Part shown: positions 19,752 to 31,480 of the stretch, piece after piece
Layout of the letters: every line of letters starts with the position of its first letter
Position numbering within the stretch: position 1 is the first letter of the stretch
Assembly (NCBI GenBank): GCA_036936605.1
Contig: JAUPFV010000005.1
Coordinates: 74,908,885 to 74,972,884 of the forward strand
Length of the DNA: 64,000 nt
Direction: 5' to 3'
Source: Limnanthes douglasii subsp. nivea
Taxonomy: Eukaryota; Streptophyta; Magnoliopsida; Brassicales; Limnanthaceae
Program-made: the position numbers and the translations under genes
Notes under the pieces: model-generated
Database searches by the model: none
Seen by the model: the letters and a program-made list of their open reading frames with translations, nothing else
Told to the model about the DNA's origin: nothing

Positions 19752-20604
19752 AGTGTTTGAACTTTTTAAACAAAAACAACTAGTATTGTAACCTTTGAAA
19801 CATGATGAACTAGTCTTAGAGCATTTTTAAACATGACAAACTAGTGTTAGAACCTTTTAAGTATGACCTAATAGTGTTGGAACCTTTGAAACATGACTAA
19901 CTAGTGTTGGAACCTTTTAAACATAACCAACTAGTGCTGAAACCTATTTAATTTGACCAATTAGTGTTGGGACCTTTTAAACATGACCAACAAGTGTTGG
20001 AATATTTTAAACATGACCTACTAGTGTTGGAACCTTTTAAACATGACCAACTAGTGTTGTGACCTTTTAAACATGACCAACTACTGTTGGAATATTTTAA
20101 ACATGACCTACTAGTGTTGGAACCTTTTAAACATGACCAACTAGTGTTGGAACCTTTTAAAGATGACCAACTAGTGATGGACCTTTGTAAACATAACCAA
20201 CTAGTATTAGACCTTCTAAAACATGACTAACTAGTGTTGGAACCTTTTAAACATTACTAACTCGTGTTGGGACCTTTTAGACACGATCAACTAATTTTGG
20301 AACTTTTTATACATGACTAACTAGTGTTGGAACCTTTTAAACATAACTAAGTAGTGTTGGAACATTTTTAACACGACTAACTAGTATTAGAATCTTTTAA
20401 ACATGAGGAACTAGTGTTCGAACCTTTTAAGCATCATAAATTAGTGTTCGAACCTTTTAAACAATGACCAACTAGTGTTGGAACTTTTTAAACATCAAAA
20501 ATTAGTGTTTGAACCTTTTCAACATGACCAACTAGTGTCAGAGCCTTTTAAACATGAGCAAGTAGTTTTGGAACCTTTTAAATATGACCAACTACTGTTG
20601 GAAC
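19752..20604. repeat. 30-bp minisatellite, about 28 copies
   Basis: Tandem units close to ACATGACCAACTAGTGTTGG followed by AACCTTTTAA. The period is exactly 30 over most of the array, with occasional one-base indels near 20460-20530. Many units carry ACTAGT. Because 30 is divisible by three, one frame gives a repeating decapeptide (KHDQLVLEPF), but many units have TAA at the fourth codon (GACTAA), so it is not coding now. The array ends abruptly inside a unit at the LTR starting at 20605. Confidence 0.92.
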
Positions 20605-21163
20605 TGTTATGGAAGAACCTAAACACTGATAAGCCAAGGTAGTAAGTATTATTGATTCAGGAAGATTTTGAACATAATCCTATTACATCTCTCTTAACCT
20701 TTATTTATACTACTTTTAGTGGTTACTCTCTTTATTTATTGCACGTAATTATTTATAAGATATCAGGACTTGGACTGTAACGTTTACTGATTATCATCCA
20801 TAATCAGTGGTCTTTATTGTAGTTCTTAAGTTGACCCTCATAATGTAATGGTACGTTATAATGATCATCTGTTTTCCGACTTCCCGAGCATATGGACTTT
20901 CATCTGCACGCTCGGTCGGTTTCGGGCTCACTCGATCTTGAATGAGTCAGGATAGGAATTGCTCATCTTATCTTTACTAGAACTTCCACCCGTGCAAACT
21001 GCATTTCATGTTCGTGCTCGGCTTCGAGCGCGCTCGGTCTTGAACCTGCTCTGCTTGGTTCAAACTCTTATCTGCTCTTTTTCATTATTTTGAGTGTGTT
21101 CGCTCGTGTTATACCTCGGTTCTTCCTTGGTTTGTTTATTGCTCTGCTCTTCTTTGACTAACA
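20605..21163 (-). repeat. 3' LTR of the truncated Tat-type element
   Basis: 559 bp from TGTTATGGAAG to TTTGACTAACA, with TGTTA...TAACA inverted ends. On its inner side is TTTCTCCTTCACAAG, which on the minus strand is the purine-rich tract CTTGTGAAGGAGAAA directly before TGTTAG, as expected for the PPT. No partner LTR is in the window, so the boundaries rest on the TG/CA ends, the PPT and the abrupt end of the minisatellite. Confidence 0.65.
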
Positions 21164-21749
21164 TTTCTCCTTCACAAGCAATAAATGAAATGTGTGATAA
21201 GCGTGGGTGATGTGTCACTCCCTGATGTGATAACGCTTGTTTCTTAAGATTTAATTTTCTGAAAAATAGATTTTGAAAAAGTAACTAGTCACTTGAGTTT
21301 CTCGATACATGATTTGATCGGTATTATTGCTTTGTGATGGTTTATTTTAAATAAATACAAGTTTCCTTGGGCCTGTAATTTCATAAAGAATAAACTGCAT
21401 TTCATGAGTAGAGAGAAGTCTAAAGATAAAGTATCCCCTCATGGTTACTTTCATTTACAGGTGGATCTTGTGGCGATTTATTTGGAGTGAGAAAGGCATC
21501 ATGTTGGCGTGTATCTTGTTTGAACAGAGAAGTATTAACACATGTATGTTTAATGGTTTCCTTTTTTCTGTAACGTTAATCGAAAGTTGTGTAGGAGGCC
21601 TAAGGTAGTAAACATTATAAAAATTTGGGGGTTCTTGGTGTATATTGTGTTGTTTTTCGAAATGGTAGCTTTATCAAATCTAGCACGACATAACATAGAC
21701 TAATTCCAAACTTTGATAACCACTGTTGGGTAATTGCAGTCGATAAACC

Positions 21750-22300
21750 ATGGCGCCCAAGAAAAGTATGAAGAAGAAAATTGTCGAAGTTGAATCAGAA
21801 TATGCGAAGATTGAGGTTTTGGTGGAGTATTTTACAAAAATTACCTCAAAATATGGGTATCTGACTGATGACTGTGTTATGGATTTTAGGAATAGGTATG
21901 TGCTTCCTGATGATATTACTATTAAGGAACTGCGGGCAGGGGACCAGCCTTACACTACTGAGAAAGGGGAAACACGCTTGTATACAACTCTGTTTTACTG
22001 GGGCTTGCGACTCCTGTTTCCGCCTTTAATTAGGGATTTATTTAGTTTTGTTGGTATTTTACCTACTCAGTTATCGAAGAATGGGTAGAGGACCTTATTG
22101 ATTATAGTTATTAGTTCGCAATACTTTAAAATGCCCCTTTGTTTAGCTGATTTGTTAGCGGGGATGAAGTATCTAAATTGGCACCCTCGCTGTTTTTCTA
22201 TCTGAAACTGAGTGGAGCGAGACATATAGTAGATCTTCCAAACTCAGAAAAAAAAATTGGAAGCATAGGTTCATCTATGTGTTTGGGAATTGGGAGCATT
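21750..22300 (+). pseudogene. Antisense ORF, Transposase_28-like part
   Basis: The ATG at 21750 gives 112 codons, MAPKKSMKKKIVEVESEYAK onward, then LTDDCVMDFRNRYVLP, TTLFYWGLRLLFPPLIRDLF and GILPTQLSKNG, where a stop replaces the next codon. The frame continues as TLLIIVISSQYFKMPLCLAD and later NWKHRFIYVFGNWE near 22240-22290. The same blocks in the same order occur at 42180-42700 (FTELFNWGLRFPL ... CPSQLSPN ... NWKTQFLFVSG), so the two are homologous. This is the domain called putative gypsy type transposon (PF04195), found in extra ORFs of plant Tat elements. Function unknown. Confidence 0.65.
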
Positions 22301-22621
22301 AGAGTGTAAAATTGAATCTCCAATTACAATGGCGTTGGAAAACCAAGTGTAAGAACTTTAGACTTTTATTAGGTAGATTCCTAACATATATATGTTGTTG
22401 TTTTTTTGTGCCGGTGTAGGTGAAGGTAAGTATCAGGAATGGTGTAAAGAGGGTCGACCCAAAGGTTAAGTAAATCTCCTGGCGAAGCTGTCTGCTGCTG
22501 CGCATGCTGCCTGAGGGGGGGGGGGGGGAATTTACACAGGTGTTTTGTGCAATAAACTTTTTAAAGTCTGGTTTTTGACGGCATCCCCGAGTTGTGTATT
22601 TCAAAAGACGGATATGTAGTC

Positions 22622-23274
22622 ATGAGTGGCACTAGAGAAGAAGCAACCCTAGAGAGGTTGCGAGCACTAATGGAGAGGCGGTATGAAGAAGAAAATTATA
22701 CTCGGTTTGGTTTGTCAGTGCCACACGGACGGAAGCCATAAGGGAAAACGGGTCTTGGTTCACGTTGGAAGGAGTACAGAAGGGCGATGAGGTAGAAACC
22801 CAAAGCAAAGAAGCAGTATTTCCAGTCGTGGCCGATGGAGTAGAGGATGTGAAGAGTTCGGCAAGGCCACGGGAAGAAGAAACAGATGTTGAGGATAGTC
22901 CATTAAAGAAGAAAAATAAAGAGGTGATCAGCTCGACGCCCTTCTCTCAACGAAAGATTACTTTGGTTGATGAAGATGAGGTAGATGGAGTGTTGGGTGG
23001 GCAGGTGAATGACGCTCCACAAACACTTGAGCAGGATAAGCCCTCTAGTAAGCACCCAGAGGTGGTCGTGATTGAAGATAAAGTATCGAACCCGGAGGGA
23101 GGGGTAAAGGAGAAAAATATCCCACTGCCAGTGGTGCACCAGATGAAAACATTTGTGCATTCACTGGGGTTGGGCGCGTCGTTAGTGAACATTGTGGTGC
23201 CCGAAGATCTACTCCCACAAAGGTCAAATGGACTGAGGATATGGATCAACAAACCAAGCCCATGCCATCGGTGA
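22622..23274 (+). pseudogene. Antisense ORF, charged middle part
   Basis: A short frame, LERLRALMERRYEEE, near 22650-22700, then a 169-codon frame at 22765-23274 that is rich in Glu, Asp and Lys (DVEDSPLKKKNKEV) and has no recognisable domain. Its place after the Transposase_28-like part mirrors the Lys/Glu-rich linker at 43080-43400 in the other element. It is probably part of the same ancestral protein. It opens after a 14-base G run at 22515-22528. Confidence 0.45.
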
Positions 23275-23569
23275 AATTGGTGAAGCCTACGGCCTCGCAG
23301 ATGATGATTGATCAGTTGCGTCATTGATTTCACTTATCTTTTTATGATTCAACGCCAATGAATGAGATCCTACAACGTCAACTAGAGTTGCCAATAAAGG
23401 TAAGTGATTTAGACTTATATGTTCTTGTCATGATGCTTCTCTTTCTTTTAATTATGGGAAATGAGAATCGTATTAAAGTCATTGGTTTGTATAATTATAG
23501 ATACAATACAATTCACATGACCTTGCATATCGGTGTATGTCTCCCGCCGATATCAGACTGATGGAATAG

Positions 23570-25420
23570 TTGTTAGTCCTTTTCTCACGCAAGTATACGT
23601 GGTCAAATAGTAGCAAGTAATAAATAAGTAAGATCGTTCCGACGAAGACCAGGTGTATATGACAAGAATTTGCTTATGCAACAACATATGATTATTAGAC
23701 TAATGCTTGAACAAGTATAAAGTTGGATGAATGATTATAACTAAGAAAATTAACTAACGAGTTTACTTATGCAAGAGAAAACATGGAACCCTAACTTCAT
23801 TTTTTATTTTACTCAGAGTATTAATATACTTAATCAATATGTATGATAACAACGATTACTAATCAGATAACATGAAATAAGTATACGCTACCTCTCTATA
23901 TATGTAAACCAAACGACTTAAACAGCCACAAAAGAGATAGCAGTTAAGCAGACACCGCTTGCATGACAATCCTATATGTCTATACGAATTGAGGTACAAT
24001 TGGTTTTAAGCACAAGTTATCTATTTCGATTACATAGGGTAATATGATATGGTTAGTGACATATTACGAATCATGAACAATCACAATACGAATCATTCAA
24101 GAACCTATGCTAGCATGACAAGTTCTAAACCCTTAAATCTACTTTCGCATTCATTAAAGATTAACAAACTAGATGTTCGCCACGCATCTAACGATAAGCA
24201 CAACCATACTAGGTAACCGATAAACGTATCTCACAAATCAATCAAGCAATCAAACCATAAGTATTATTCAAACAAATCCATTGGAGTTCCATGACAACGA
24301 TTAGTTCATAATCGAACGAATCATCATCATGGGCTCAAAAATTAACATAGTTCTAAGACGAATGTAAATAGATGAATAAGCGTTTATAGAATGTCAAACC
24401 GAATAATAACCACCAAGTATCGCCTAACAGAAACAATCCGCAAACTACCGATCGAAAAACAACGAAAAAGAAGTAATTGTCACCTGTCTTGAGCAATATA
24501 TAAACTACCGATCGTAAACACCGTAGTCGTTACCTCAACTTCCGACCGAAAACGGCAATAACTGTCACGTGCTGCCTCTCGAAAACCACCGAAGCAACTG
24601 CCTGCATTCTGCCGTGTGGTTGTCTGTTGCCGCTGCCGAAAGAAAACCCAAAAGCAACGGCACATGCTATTTTCTCTTTTTTTGTCTGTTGCTGATCGGA
24701 AAACCAAAAGCAGTAAGTTGCGATCTCTCTTCATTTTCGTTTCTATATGCTGTAGATCCAACGTAAGTAGCCAATTGTAATTTTTCTTCTTTGTTTTGTA
24801 TTATGCCGTAAACCAAGTCAGTCCCCAAATCGTGTTTTTTCCTCCTCCTTTTATAATCTGGCCGAAAACCCTAATAGAGACCAAATTACTTTTTTCTTCC
24901 TTCTGTTTCCTTTTTTTGTTTCTTCCGATTCATGAGCCCAATTAAGCCCATGTGTACGACTTTGGATCAACAGACTCAAAACTTGTTCCAAAATTTCCCT
25001 CAAGTATATTAATTTTTCAGTTTCTTCAATTTCAATCTCAAATTTATTAATATTATCACAATTTACCCGCGACACAACTGCAGCCCTTTATTACAAATTT
25101 TCGTTGCAACATAAGGGTTAGTGGTGCAGGTAAATGAACCAACATTTTCCTGCGATGCCAAATAAAATAAATATATTAAAATCATTGCATCGTAATCAAA
25201 ATAATGAACAGTTCTTATCGAAATCTCTCATGACTACTGTCACTTATACGCATGCATTTACACTGAAATAAAATGAAGGTTACGAACATAAACAATAGTA
25301 AATCTACCCATAAGAATGTTAAAGAGAAATAAAACATACAAAATTATAAATTATAAAGAACATCATGAGCATTTTATTCCCAAAAAGTTTATACTGTCCA
25401 CATATTGTTATACCTACGAG
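23570..25420. other. Inserted non-coding block, possibly LTR sequence of another retrotransposon
   Basis: The block interrupts the antisense ORF region and has no long frames. The stretch beginning TGTTAGTCCTTTTCTCACGC resembles non-coding/LTR sequence I associate with large plant gypsy elements (CGCAAGTATACGTGGTC), but neither end can be proved and no duplicate exists in the window. The GC-richer part at 24480-24770 contains Gln/Arg-like frames without a motif. Confidence 0.3.
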
Positions 25421-25425
25421 AATGA

Positions 25426-26163
25426 ATGAAAAACACGTTGAAACACAACGAAAACTTGTTAACCGACGATGATTTTAAGAATAATGGAAGCGTAATAAGT
25501 GACATAAAATTCACTTATCAAAAGTGGAAGTTGGATCATCTGTTTCTCGGCTCGGTTCGAGGCCTGACCACCGACCTGGCTCGGTTTAAGAACGCTTATG
25601 GTGTGGCGAAACATCGAGTGGACAAAGTTCTGAAGGAGAACGAAGAGCTGCAGCGCCAGTGGGGTAAAGTGTGTGCTGGAAGGGATGCGGAGAATAATCA
25701 TAGCTTAGAAGTAATGAACAACACCACGTTGCTATCAACACAGAATAATGAATTGGTGAAAATGAACGACACGCCGATAACTCAGAATTCCAAGCTGTTA
25801 GATCAGAATGTGCGTCAGACGGGTAAGATGGAGGAGCAGGATGCAAAGTTGGTTGATTTATCATTTGAAATGGCAGAGCTGAAAGTGTAGTTGGCCACAC
25901 TCTCGAAAGAAAGAAAGACAGGAAGATTGTGTTGAATGACAGAGCCAAAGAGGAGGGTTGCTGCAGATTTGGAGGCGAGGGAGCGGCAGGTAATGCAAGT
26001 GGTCATGGTTATGATCCATAAAGACAAAATGAAGCTTGTGGCGAAGCTGATGGCGTTGAATCCAAAAATTGACAAGGGTCCTCATAAAAAATTTCTTGCT
26101 GCTTCCGAGAAGGGGAAGCCAAATGCCTCAATGGGGGTTGCGACCAAATCTACTGATCCCTAA
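25426..26163 (+). pseudogene. Antisense ORF, coiled-coil C-terminal part
   Basis: A 154-codon frame with heptad-like content (HRVDKVLKENEELQRQWGKV, then KLLDQNVRQTGKMEEQDAKL) ends at a stop at 25888-25890. A second frame, 25936-26163, is Lys/Met-rich. The equivalent region of the other element (43680-44370) is also a coiled coil, supporting a common ancestral antisense protein. Some low-complexity hydrophilic sequence could be fortuitous. Confidence 0.5.
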
Positions 26164-26739
26164 GATAATTTGTTTGTAAAGACTTGTTGGTTTGTGGCCA
26201 ATAAGGCTGTTTTATTGGTGTTTATATTTATACATTATGTATGGGAGCTTGTGTGTTTATACTTGTTACCTCTTCACATCTTAAACTTTTACTGTAAGAT
26301 CGATCATAGTGGGGCTCGATACGTAACTATGGCTGGTAAATTAGCCATAGCTAAGTTTACGGAGCGATCGGTTCGTTCATTTGTGTAACCGGTGGGCTTG
26401 GATTAGTTCGCGTTTATAATACCATAGTGTGGTATTGAGCAAAGTATGGCCCGTTAACATAGCCGAGTGGGCGTGGCCAATCAGCCCATTTGTCATATTT
26501 TAGATCTTGTCTAAGTATGGCACAACATGGCCCTTATTGCGTAACCTTCTGGGCGTTGTCAGCGAACCTACCGCGGAGTTACAGAAAATAAGTATAAACA
26601 ACACAGTACGGGCAAAAATGGTAAATATATTTTATTAAAAGTATTGTAGATTGATAAATGCCTCTTTAAAAAAACCCTTTCGCGCCCTAAGAAGGGAAAG
26701 AGAGGGCATCATTTTATTACATTGCTAGGTGGTATAAAT

Positions 26740-27600
26740 TAAGGTGACAGATGTTCCAAGGAGGTTTAAGGACGTTACCCCTCCATATCGGTGAGGTGGA
26801 ATGCTTTATAGTGGCCTCTAGAGATGATTATGTAAGGTCACTCCCAATTGGGGCCGAATTTGCCTAACTTTTGGTCGTGAGCTCCCTAGAAGACCTTTTC
26901 CATGACAAGGTCGCCAACATTGAAAGCCCGGGGTCAAAATTTGGAGTTAAAACGTTCGCTCGTCAAACTTTTGTAATGCTCCGCTCTTAGGCGTGCTTGA
27001 TCTCGCATTTCTTTAATTAAGTCAATATCCATTGCTCGTCCGACTTCGTTGTCTGTCTCCGAGTAGTTAGTAACATGGTGAGTGGCAACTAGCAATTCTG
27101 CTGGCACAACATCCTCAGATCCATACACAAGGGCGAAGGGTGTCTCGCCTGTAAGCCCATAAGACCTCGGCTAGTTTGTCCGTCCATTTACCTTTCACTA
27201 CTTCTAAATTCTTTTTGAAGTCATCCAAGATAGTACGATTGGTGGCCTCGACTTGCCCATTTTCTTATGGGTAGTATGGGGTGGAGAAATGTTGGTTGAT
27301 GCTAAATATTTTGCAAAAAGTGGAGAGCACAATATTTTGGAACTAAGGCCCATTGTCTGTCCTTAAGACCTGAGGGATGCCAAAACGTGTGAGGATTTGG
27401 TGGTGTACAAATTCGCATATCTCTTGAGATCGAGTGCGTGCCAGTGTTTTGGCCTCTACCCACTTGGTAAAGTAATCAACTGCGACTACGAAAAAATTTC
27501 TTCGGCCTGTGGCCATTGGTAGAGGTCCAACGAGGTCGATCGCCCATTTGTCAAATGGGTAATGAATAGGGTTTGCTGACATGGGCTCGCCCGTGTCATT
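26740..27600 (-). pseudogene. Ty3/gypsy integrase, C-terminal two thirds
   Basis: The minus strand from 27600 reads PFDKWAIDLVGPLPMATGRR (first catalytic Asp), VAVDYFTKWVEA and LRTDNGP (second Asp), with a stop right after it. It continues in frame as ENGQVEATNR (catalytic Glu, about 27240-27270) and KWTDKLAEVLWAYR. The end near 26780-26880 still shows GKFGPNWE and LTDMEG, the chromosome-side C-terminal domain of Tat-type integrases. The zinc-finger N-terminus and all of RT lie beyond the break at about 27600 and are gone. Confidence 0.8.
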
Positions 27601-27603
27601 TCT

Positions 27604-28253
27604 AAGAGATCAATAACCTCATTATCTTCATTCTACTTGTAGTATCAACTTCAATGAAGTCCAGTATTGGACTTACCAAACAGAAAATATAAAGTTCACA
27701 ATCAATGACACTTATAACATCACTCATACGTCCACTCCATGTATTGGGTGGGCCGATTTAGTATGAAATAAGTATAATATTCCTCACACGTGTTTATTCT
27801 TTAACTTTCTATTCATGGTCATTCGTCTACTCGATACAAGCTTCTGAGTTGGCGATATAATTCCCTACCTAATTGTGTCATATGCAAATCTGAATCTGAA
27901 ACGATCAATCATATCATATATGATTGTAACTTCATTCAAAACATCTAGAGTTATGCTATCTTCAAGCCCGCATTCACTTTAAATACTATTAATTGGGTTT
28001 CCTAGATTAATGAGGCATTAAATTTGGCCTTCCTCTAGAAACCAACAGCTCTAGCGTTCTTTCTTTGGCGTGATAATTTAACACATATGATGGGAGCGGA
28101 ATGTTCGATTTTTTGACTCCCGCCATGCCCTTGTTTCTCCAGTTTCGCACCGCATACTTTATAGCTTACTCTTCTGATTTATTAGTACCAAGATTGACGG
28201 GTCACTGTAATCCCTAATTGATTTGTAACTTACTTTGTTGATTATGTTATTTT
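27604..28253 (+). repeat. LINE ORF2 tail (zf-RVT) fragment, copy 1
   Basis: This roughly 650-bp piece begins where the gypsy integrase stops and matches both arms of the inverted repeat at 32296-33723. Its plus strand encodes CVICKSESETINHIIYDCNF (27874-27933), the C-x2-C ... H ... C pattern of the zinc-binding domain at the end of plant LINE ORF2. A W-R-D-N segment near 28065 corresponds to the usual WRERN. Frameshifts are present. It ends near the shared TTGTTGATTATG at about 28240. Confidence 0.65.
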
Positions 28254-28989
28254 GTATCCACCTATTCTCTAATGATTGGCAGTAGTTGTTGCTCGTTGTA
28301 TTTTTGCATGAATTAGATTTTGTTTCTTTATCAATATGAGGGTCAATGTCCCTTTTCGCTTTATACTCATTTTCGTTTATATTTTGCATCAGAATATGCC
28401 CAAGTATTAGGTCAAGCATCAACCATTAAATTATTTTCCTTAAGGCTCTCAAACCACTCATTAGGGTATCTCCCATGTTTTTATACAAACCATTTATTTT
28501 TATTTAATGCATTTTTGTAGAAAAAAATGTTGTTACATTATGAGATTGAAAGATGAAAAATATGTTTTCTATATTTAAGCTTTTCATAGTTTATAATCTT
28601 GCATGTCATGAGTTGTACAAATGTTCTCAATTTGAACTATCTTATTACACATTCACTAATAAATTCCCATAAATGGAAATCCAACTGATGAAAGAGTGTA
28701 TGATAATGTTAAACAAATTCAAACGAGGTTGACCTAATTAACCCGAGGGGGTAAAATTTTGGATAATATGATAAGTATTATTAATAGTAAAGTTGCTACT
28801 TCTCTGGTTGGGTAGCTAGACTTTGACATCCTCCCCATCCACATGGAGAGGGAGGTCATAAGGATAATATCTCAATCAAATACCTAAATCATGTATAAAG
28901 AAAAAGAAGGAAAATATGTAATAATATTACTATCTATACAATATTATCTTTTTACATCTTGAGCCTAAATTATATTTATATGAGTTAAA
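28254..28989. other. Stretch without recognisable gene
   Basis: AT-rich. It contains a small imperfect hairpin near 28828-28856 (CCTCCCCATCC ... GAGGGAGG) and nothing else I can assign. It may include the decayed 3' part of the CACTA element to its right. Confidence 0.4.
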
Positions 28990-31480
28990 AAGATGTCGAT
29001 AATAACTTCATAAACAATTATGTATTTTTCCCACTCCCTCTTCAATGAATTGGAGGAGGAGCATGAAAATTCCAATTTAATCCAATTGGTGAACCGATAT
29101 TCTAAGGTTGTTAAGCACATAAAAGGGATGACTTAAATATATTTTAACCCGATGGGTTCTTCTCCAGGGTGTTGATTCATGATCTTTTTATCATTACTAA
29201 ACCAATCACATTTAAAAAATAAAATCGATTCTAATACCCCATCATAAATCTTCCCAAATTTCGACTATTTGACCAAAGTATTCTAAGATATCAGCATCAT
29301 ATGTCCCCTCAACTATGACACCACTATTGTTTATCTTATGCCCTATTCCATGTGGTGTCGCAGAGGTAAATGTTGGTGTAATATCCCTCAAACTTGCAAA
29401 TTTTGTAATAGAGAATATTTCCCAATGTTGATAGACAATAGTTCATTGTATCAACATTTATAGCAACCTTAGAATAAGCGTGGAAGAAAGTAATTCATAA
29501 CACTCATAATAAACAAGGAACATACTTTATTTATCACTACGAAATAACTAGTAAAATACAGTATTGAATCAACAATGAAATTACTGCTGCAAATACGGGA
29601 AGGAGGTGCTAAATTAAACTCCTCCAACCAAAATCAAAATTACTGCTGCAAATGCAGTGACAAGTTACTAGCATAAAATTCATGAACTGAATGTAAAACA
29701 CGCAACATCGTAACATGATTATATGTTTGAATTTCATATTGTATATACTTATAAAACAATGCAAGCAAGGGAATGGTGACTAATGAAACAAGTAGTAAGT
29801 AGATTGGATATTCTATATTCTTCTAGAAAAAAACCAAAGCTCTCGACAAAGTATTAATCGAACTGTATTGGAGTAGAATCAGGATTGAGTTGAAGAAGCT
29901 ATGCATTATAGGACTTGTAAAATAAACATGAGGTTGTACAAACATTTTTTCTCTATATGCATCAAGGTTATATTGTGCCTAATCAAATTGTCCTTCAAAT
30001 AAATTAGCTCCTAACAATTCGTGTCTTTATCCAATGATATTCTCTATTAATATATGGGTGACTTACGCTTGTGATTCGATTCACCAAATTCATTTGAAGA
30101 AATGACTTGTAAAATAAAATCCAATGTTTCAGCCCTAGTAATTCGCTCGTTTTCAACAACATGTGTAACCATTTTGCCTTTAAAAAATACAACTATATTT
30201 TTCATGTCCTAGTGGTCCTCAAAAAGAAATCTTCCGATAACAATCAAACCAACATTCATTCTTACCTCTTGCAAGGTAATGTTTATTTGTTTCACTCATA
30301 CAATACGGGAAAGCCAATTTACCGTGTATACTCCAAACAAATAACATGTCATAAACAAAGAAATCATGGATCATCCATATTAGCTCTACTCGCATCATAA
30401 AATTGATTTTATTTTTTGCACCATATTAAGCTCGTCTATTAATGGCTGCATGAACACATCAAGATCTTTTCGTCGACTGCAAGGATATAGTATTATAAGT
30501 GCAATAAATATAGATGGCTCATTCATGCATAAACCATGTGGCATATTGTAAAAGCACACCATCACCGGCCAACAAGAGTAATTCATTGCAAATTTATCAG
30601 ATGAATTGAATCTATCGGTGCATAATCCAACACTCATATTACGAGGTTCTGATGAAAACTTTAGATGACAATTATCGAAATTCTTTCAAGCGCCACCATG
30701 GTTAAGATGTGTCATGAATTCATCAACAAATGGGTTACGATAATGTCATGTCATATTCTTACCAGTCTTTCCCGACTTATACAACCTTTGCAATCGAGGT
30801 CCTAAGAGAAATTAATATAGCACCTTTTGAGCTACAACTTTTCTTATAAAGATTCTACTTTTTAATGCGGCTTAATGCACTGCAAACAACACTCTATACT
30901 GGCTACATCTCCATTAAACAAGATACGATTTTCAACACATACGTCTATATTTTGGTGAGGAAGACAGACAGGCATCAACAACTTCTTGGCTTGCCAATAT
31001 ATAGAATGAATTTTCTTATATATGTATGGTCTTATGAGTTTCAAAATAGATACATAGCACTCGTGGTTCCGTTTTGAAATCCTTGACTCGGATTTCAAGT
31101 TGATAAGTTCAGACATCAATGTTAACTTAGACATTATGGTGAAACATTTTTAAACTTATTCATTGGCATCACGCAACAGCTTATACTACATAGTAGTAAT
31201 CCTATTTAGAGCCTGGCCCTCATTGATGTGCTCTTTGATTCCCATATCATCGCCTACCATTTCATGATATTCGTCCCCAACAAATTGGTTACGAATTCCC
31301 TAAGAATTGTCCTAACTTCTCAAACTCTCTCCATGATATACCCAGTAGTAGTAGTCATCCATAAATCTATGTCTTACTATAAACTATATCAGTTGTATTT
31401 GGGTAAAATTTTTTTGTATTTTGAACATGGACACAATATTAAACTACTTTCTCATACCGAACTTGTGTGCATATGAGCTC
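28990..31480 (-). pseudogene. CACTA (En/Spm) transposase TNP2-like with DUF4216, decayed
   Basis: Read on the minus strand from 31480 downward: SSLILCPCSKYKK and RFMDDYYYWVYHGES (transposase-associated domain); AKKLLMPVCLPHQNIDVCVE then NRILF (31134-30862); GPRLQRLYKSGKTGKNMTWH and EPRNMSVGLCTDRFN then SYCWPV-like and MPHGLCMNEPSIFI (30780-30400), the core of Transposase_21; and lastly SGVIVEGTYDADILEYFGQI and FFKCDWF (29340-29180), the DUF4216 hallmark. The order is that of plant CACTA transposases, which excise and reinsert the element. Stops and frameshifts occur throughout. I could not find CACTA-type termini. Confidence 0.8.

Larger units (their letters stand above)
20605..27600 (-). mobile_element. 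Truncated Ty3/gypsy (Tat-type) element with an antisense ORF region
   Basis: A 3' LTR (20605-21163) is followed, on the plus strand, by Transposase_28-like and coiled-coil reading frames (21750-26163), and on the minus strand by the C-terminal half of a gypsy integrase (26740-27600). This matches the layout of the better-kept element at 40547-50970. Its gag, protease, RT and 5' LTR are missing because the sequence breaks off at about 27600 into a LINE tail. About 1.85 kb of different sequence (23570-25420) interrupts the antisense ORF region. Confidence 0.75.

Noticed and set aside
19752..20604. Regular short repeats resembling a CRISPR array
   Set aside because: The 30-bp units are directly tandem without unique spacers, and the surrounding DNA is a plant genome.
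23570..25420. Definite solo LTR of an Athila-like element
   Set aside because: The sequence feels familiar as retrotransposon DNA, but neither terminal TG/CA ends with a duplication nor a second copy is present, so it is listed only as unassigned.
25426..25890. Independent host coiled-coil gene
   Set aside because: Its position and character match the coiled-coil end of the antisense ORF in the related element at 43680-44370.
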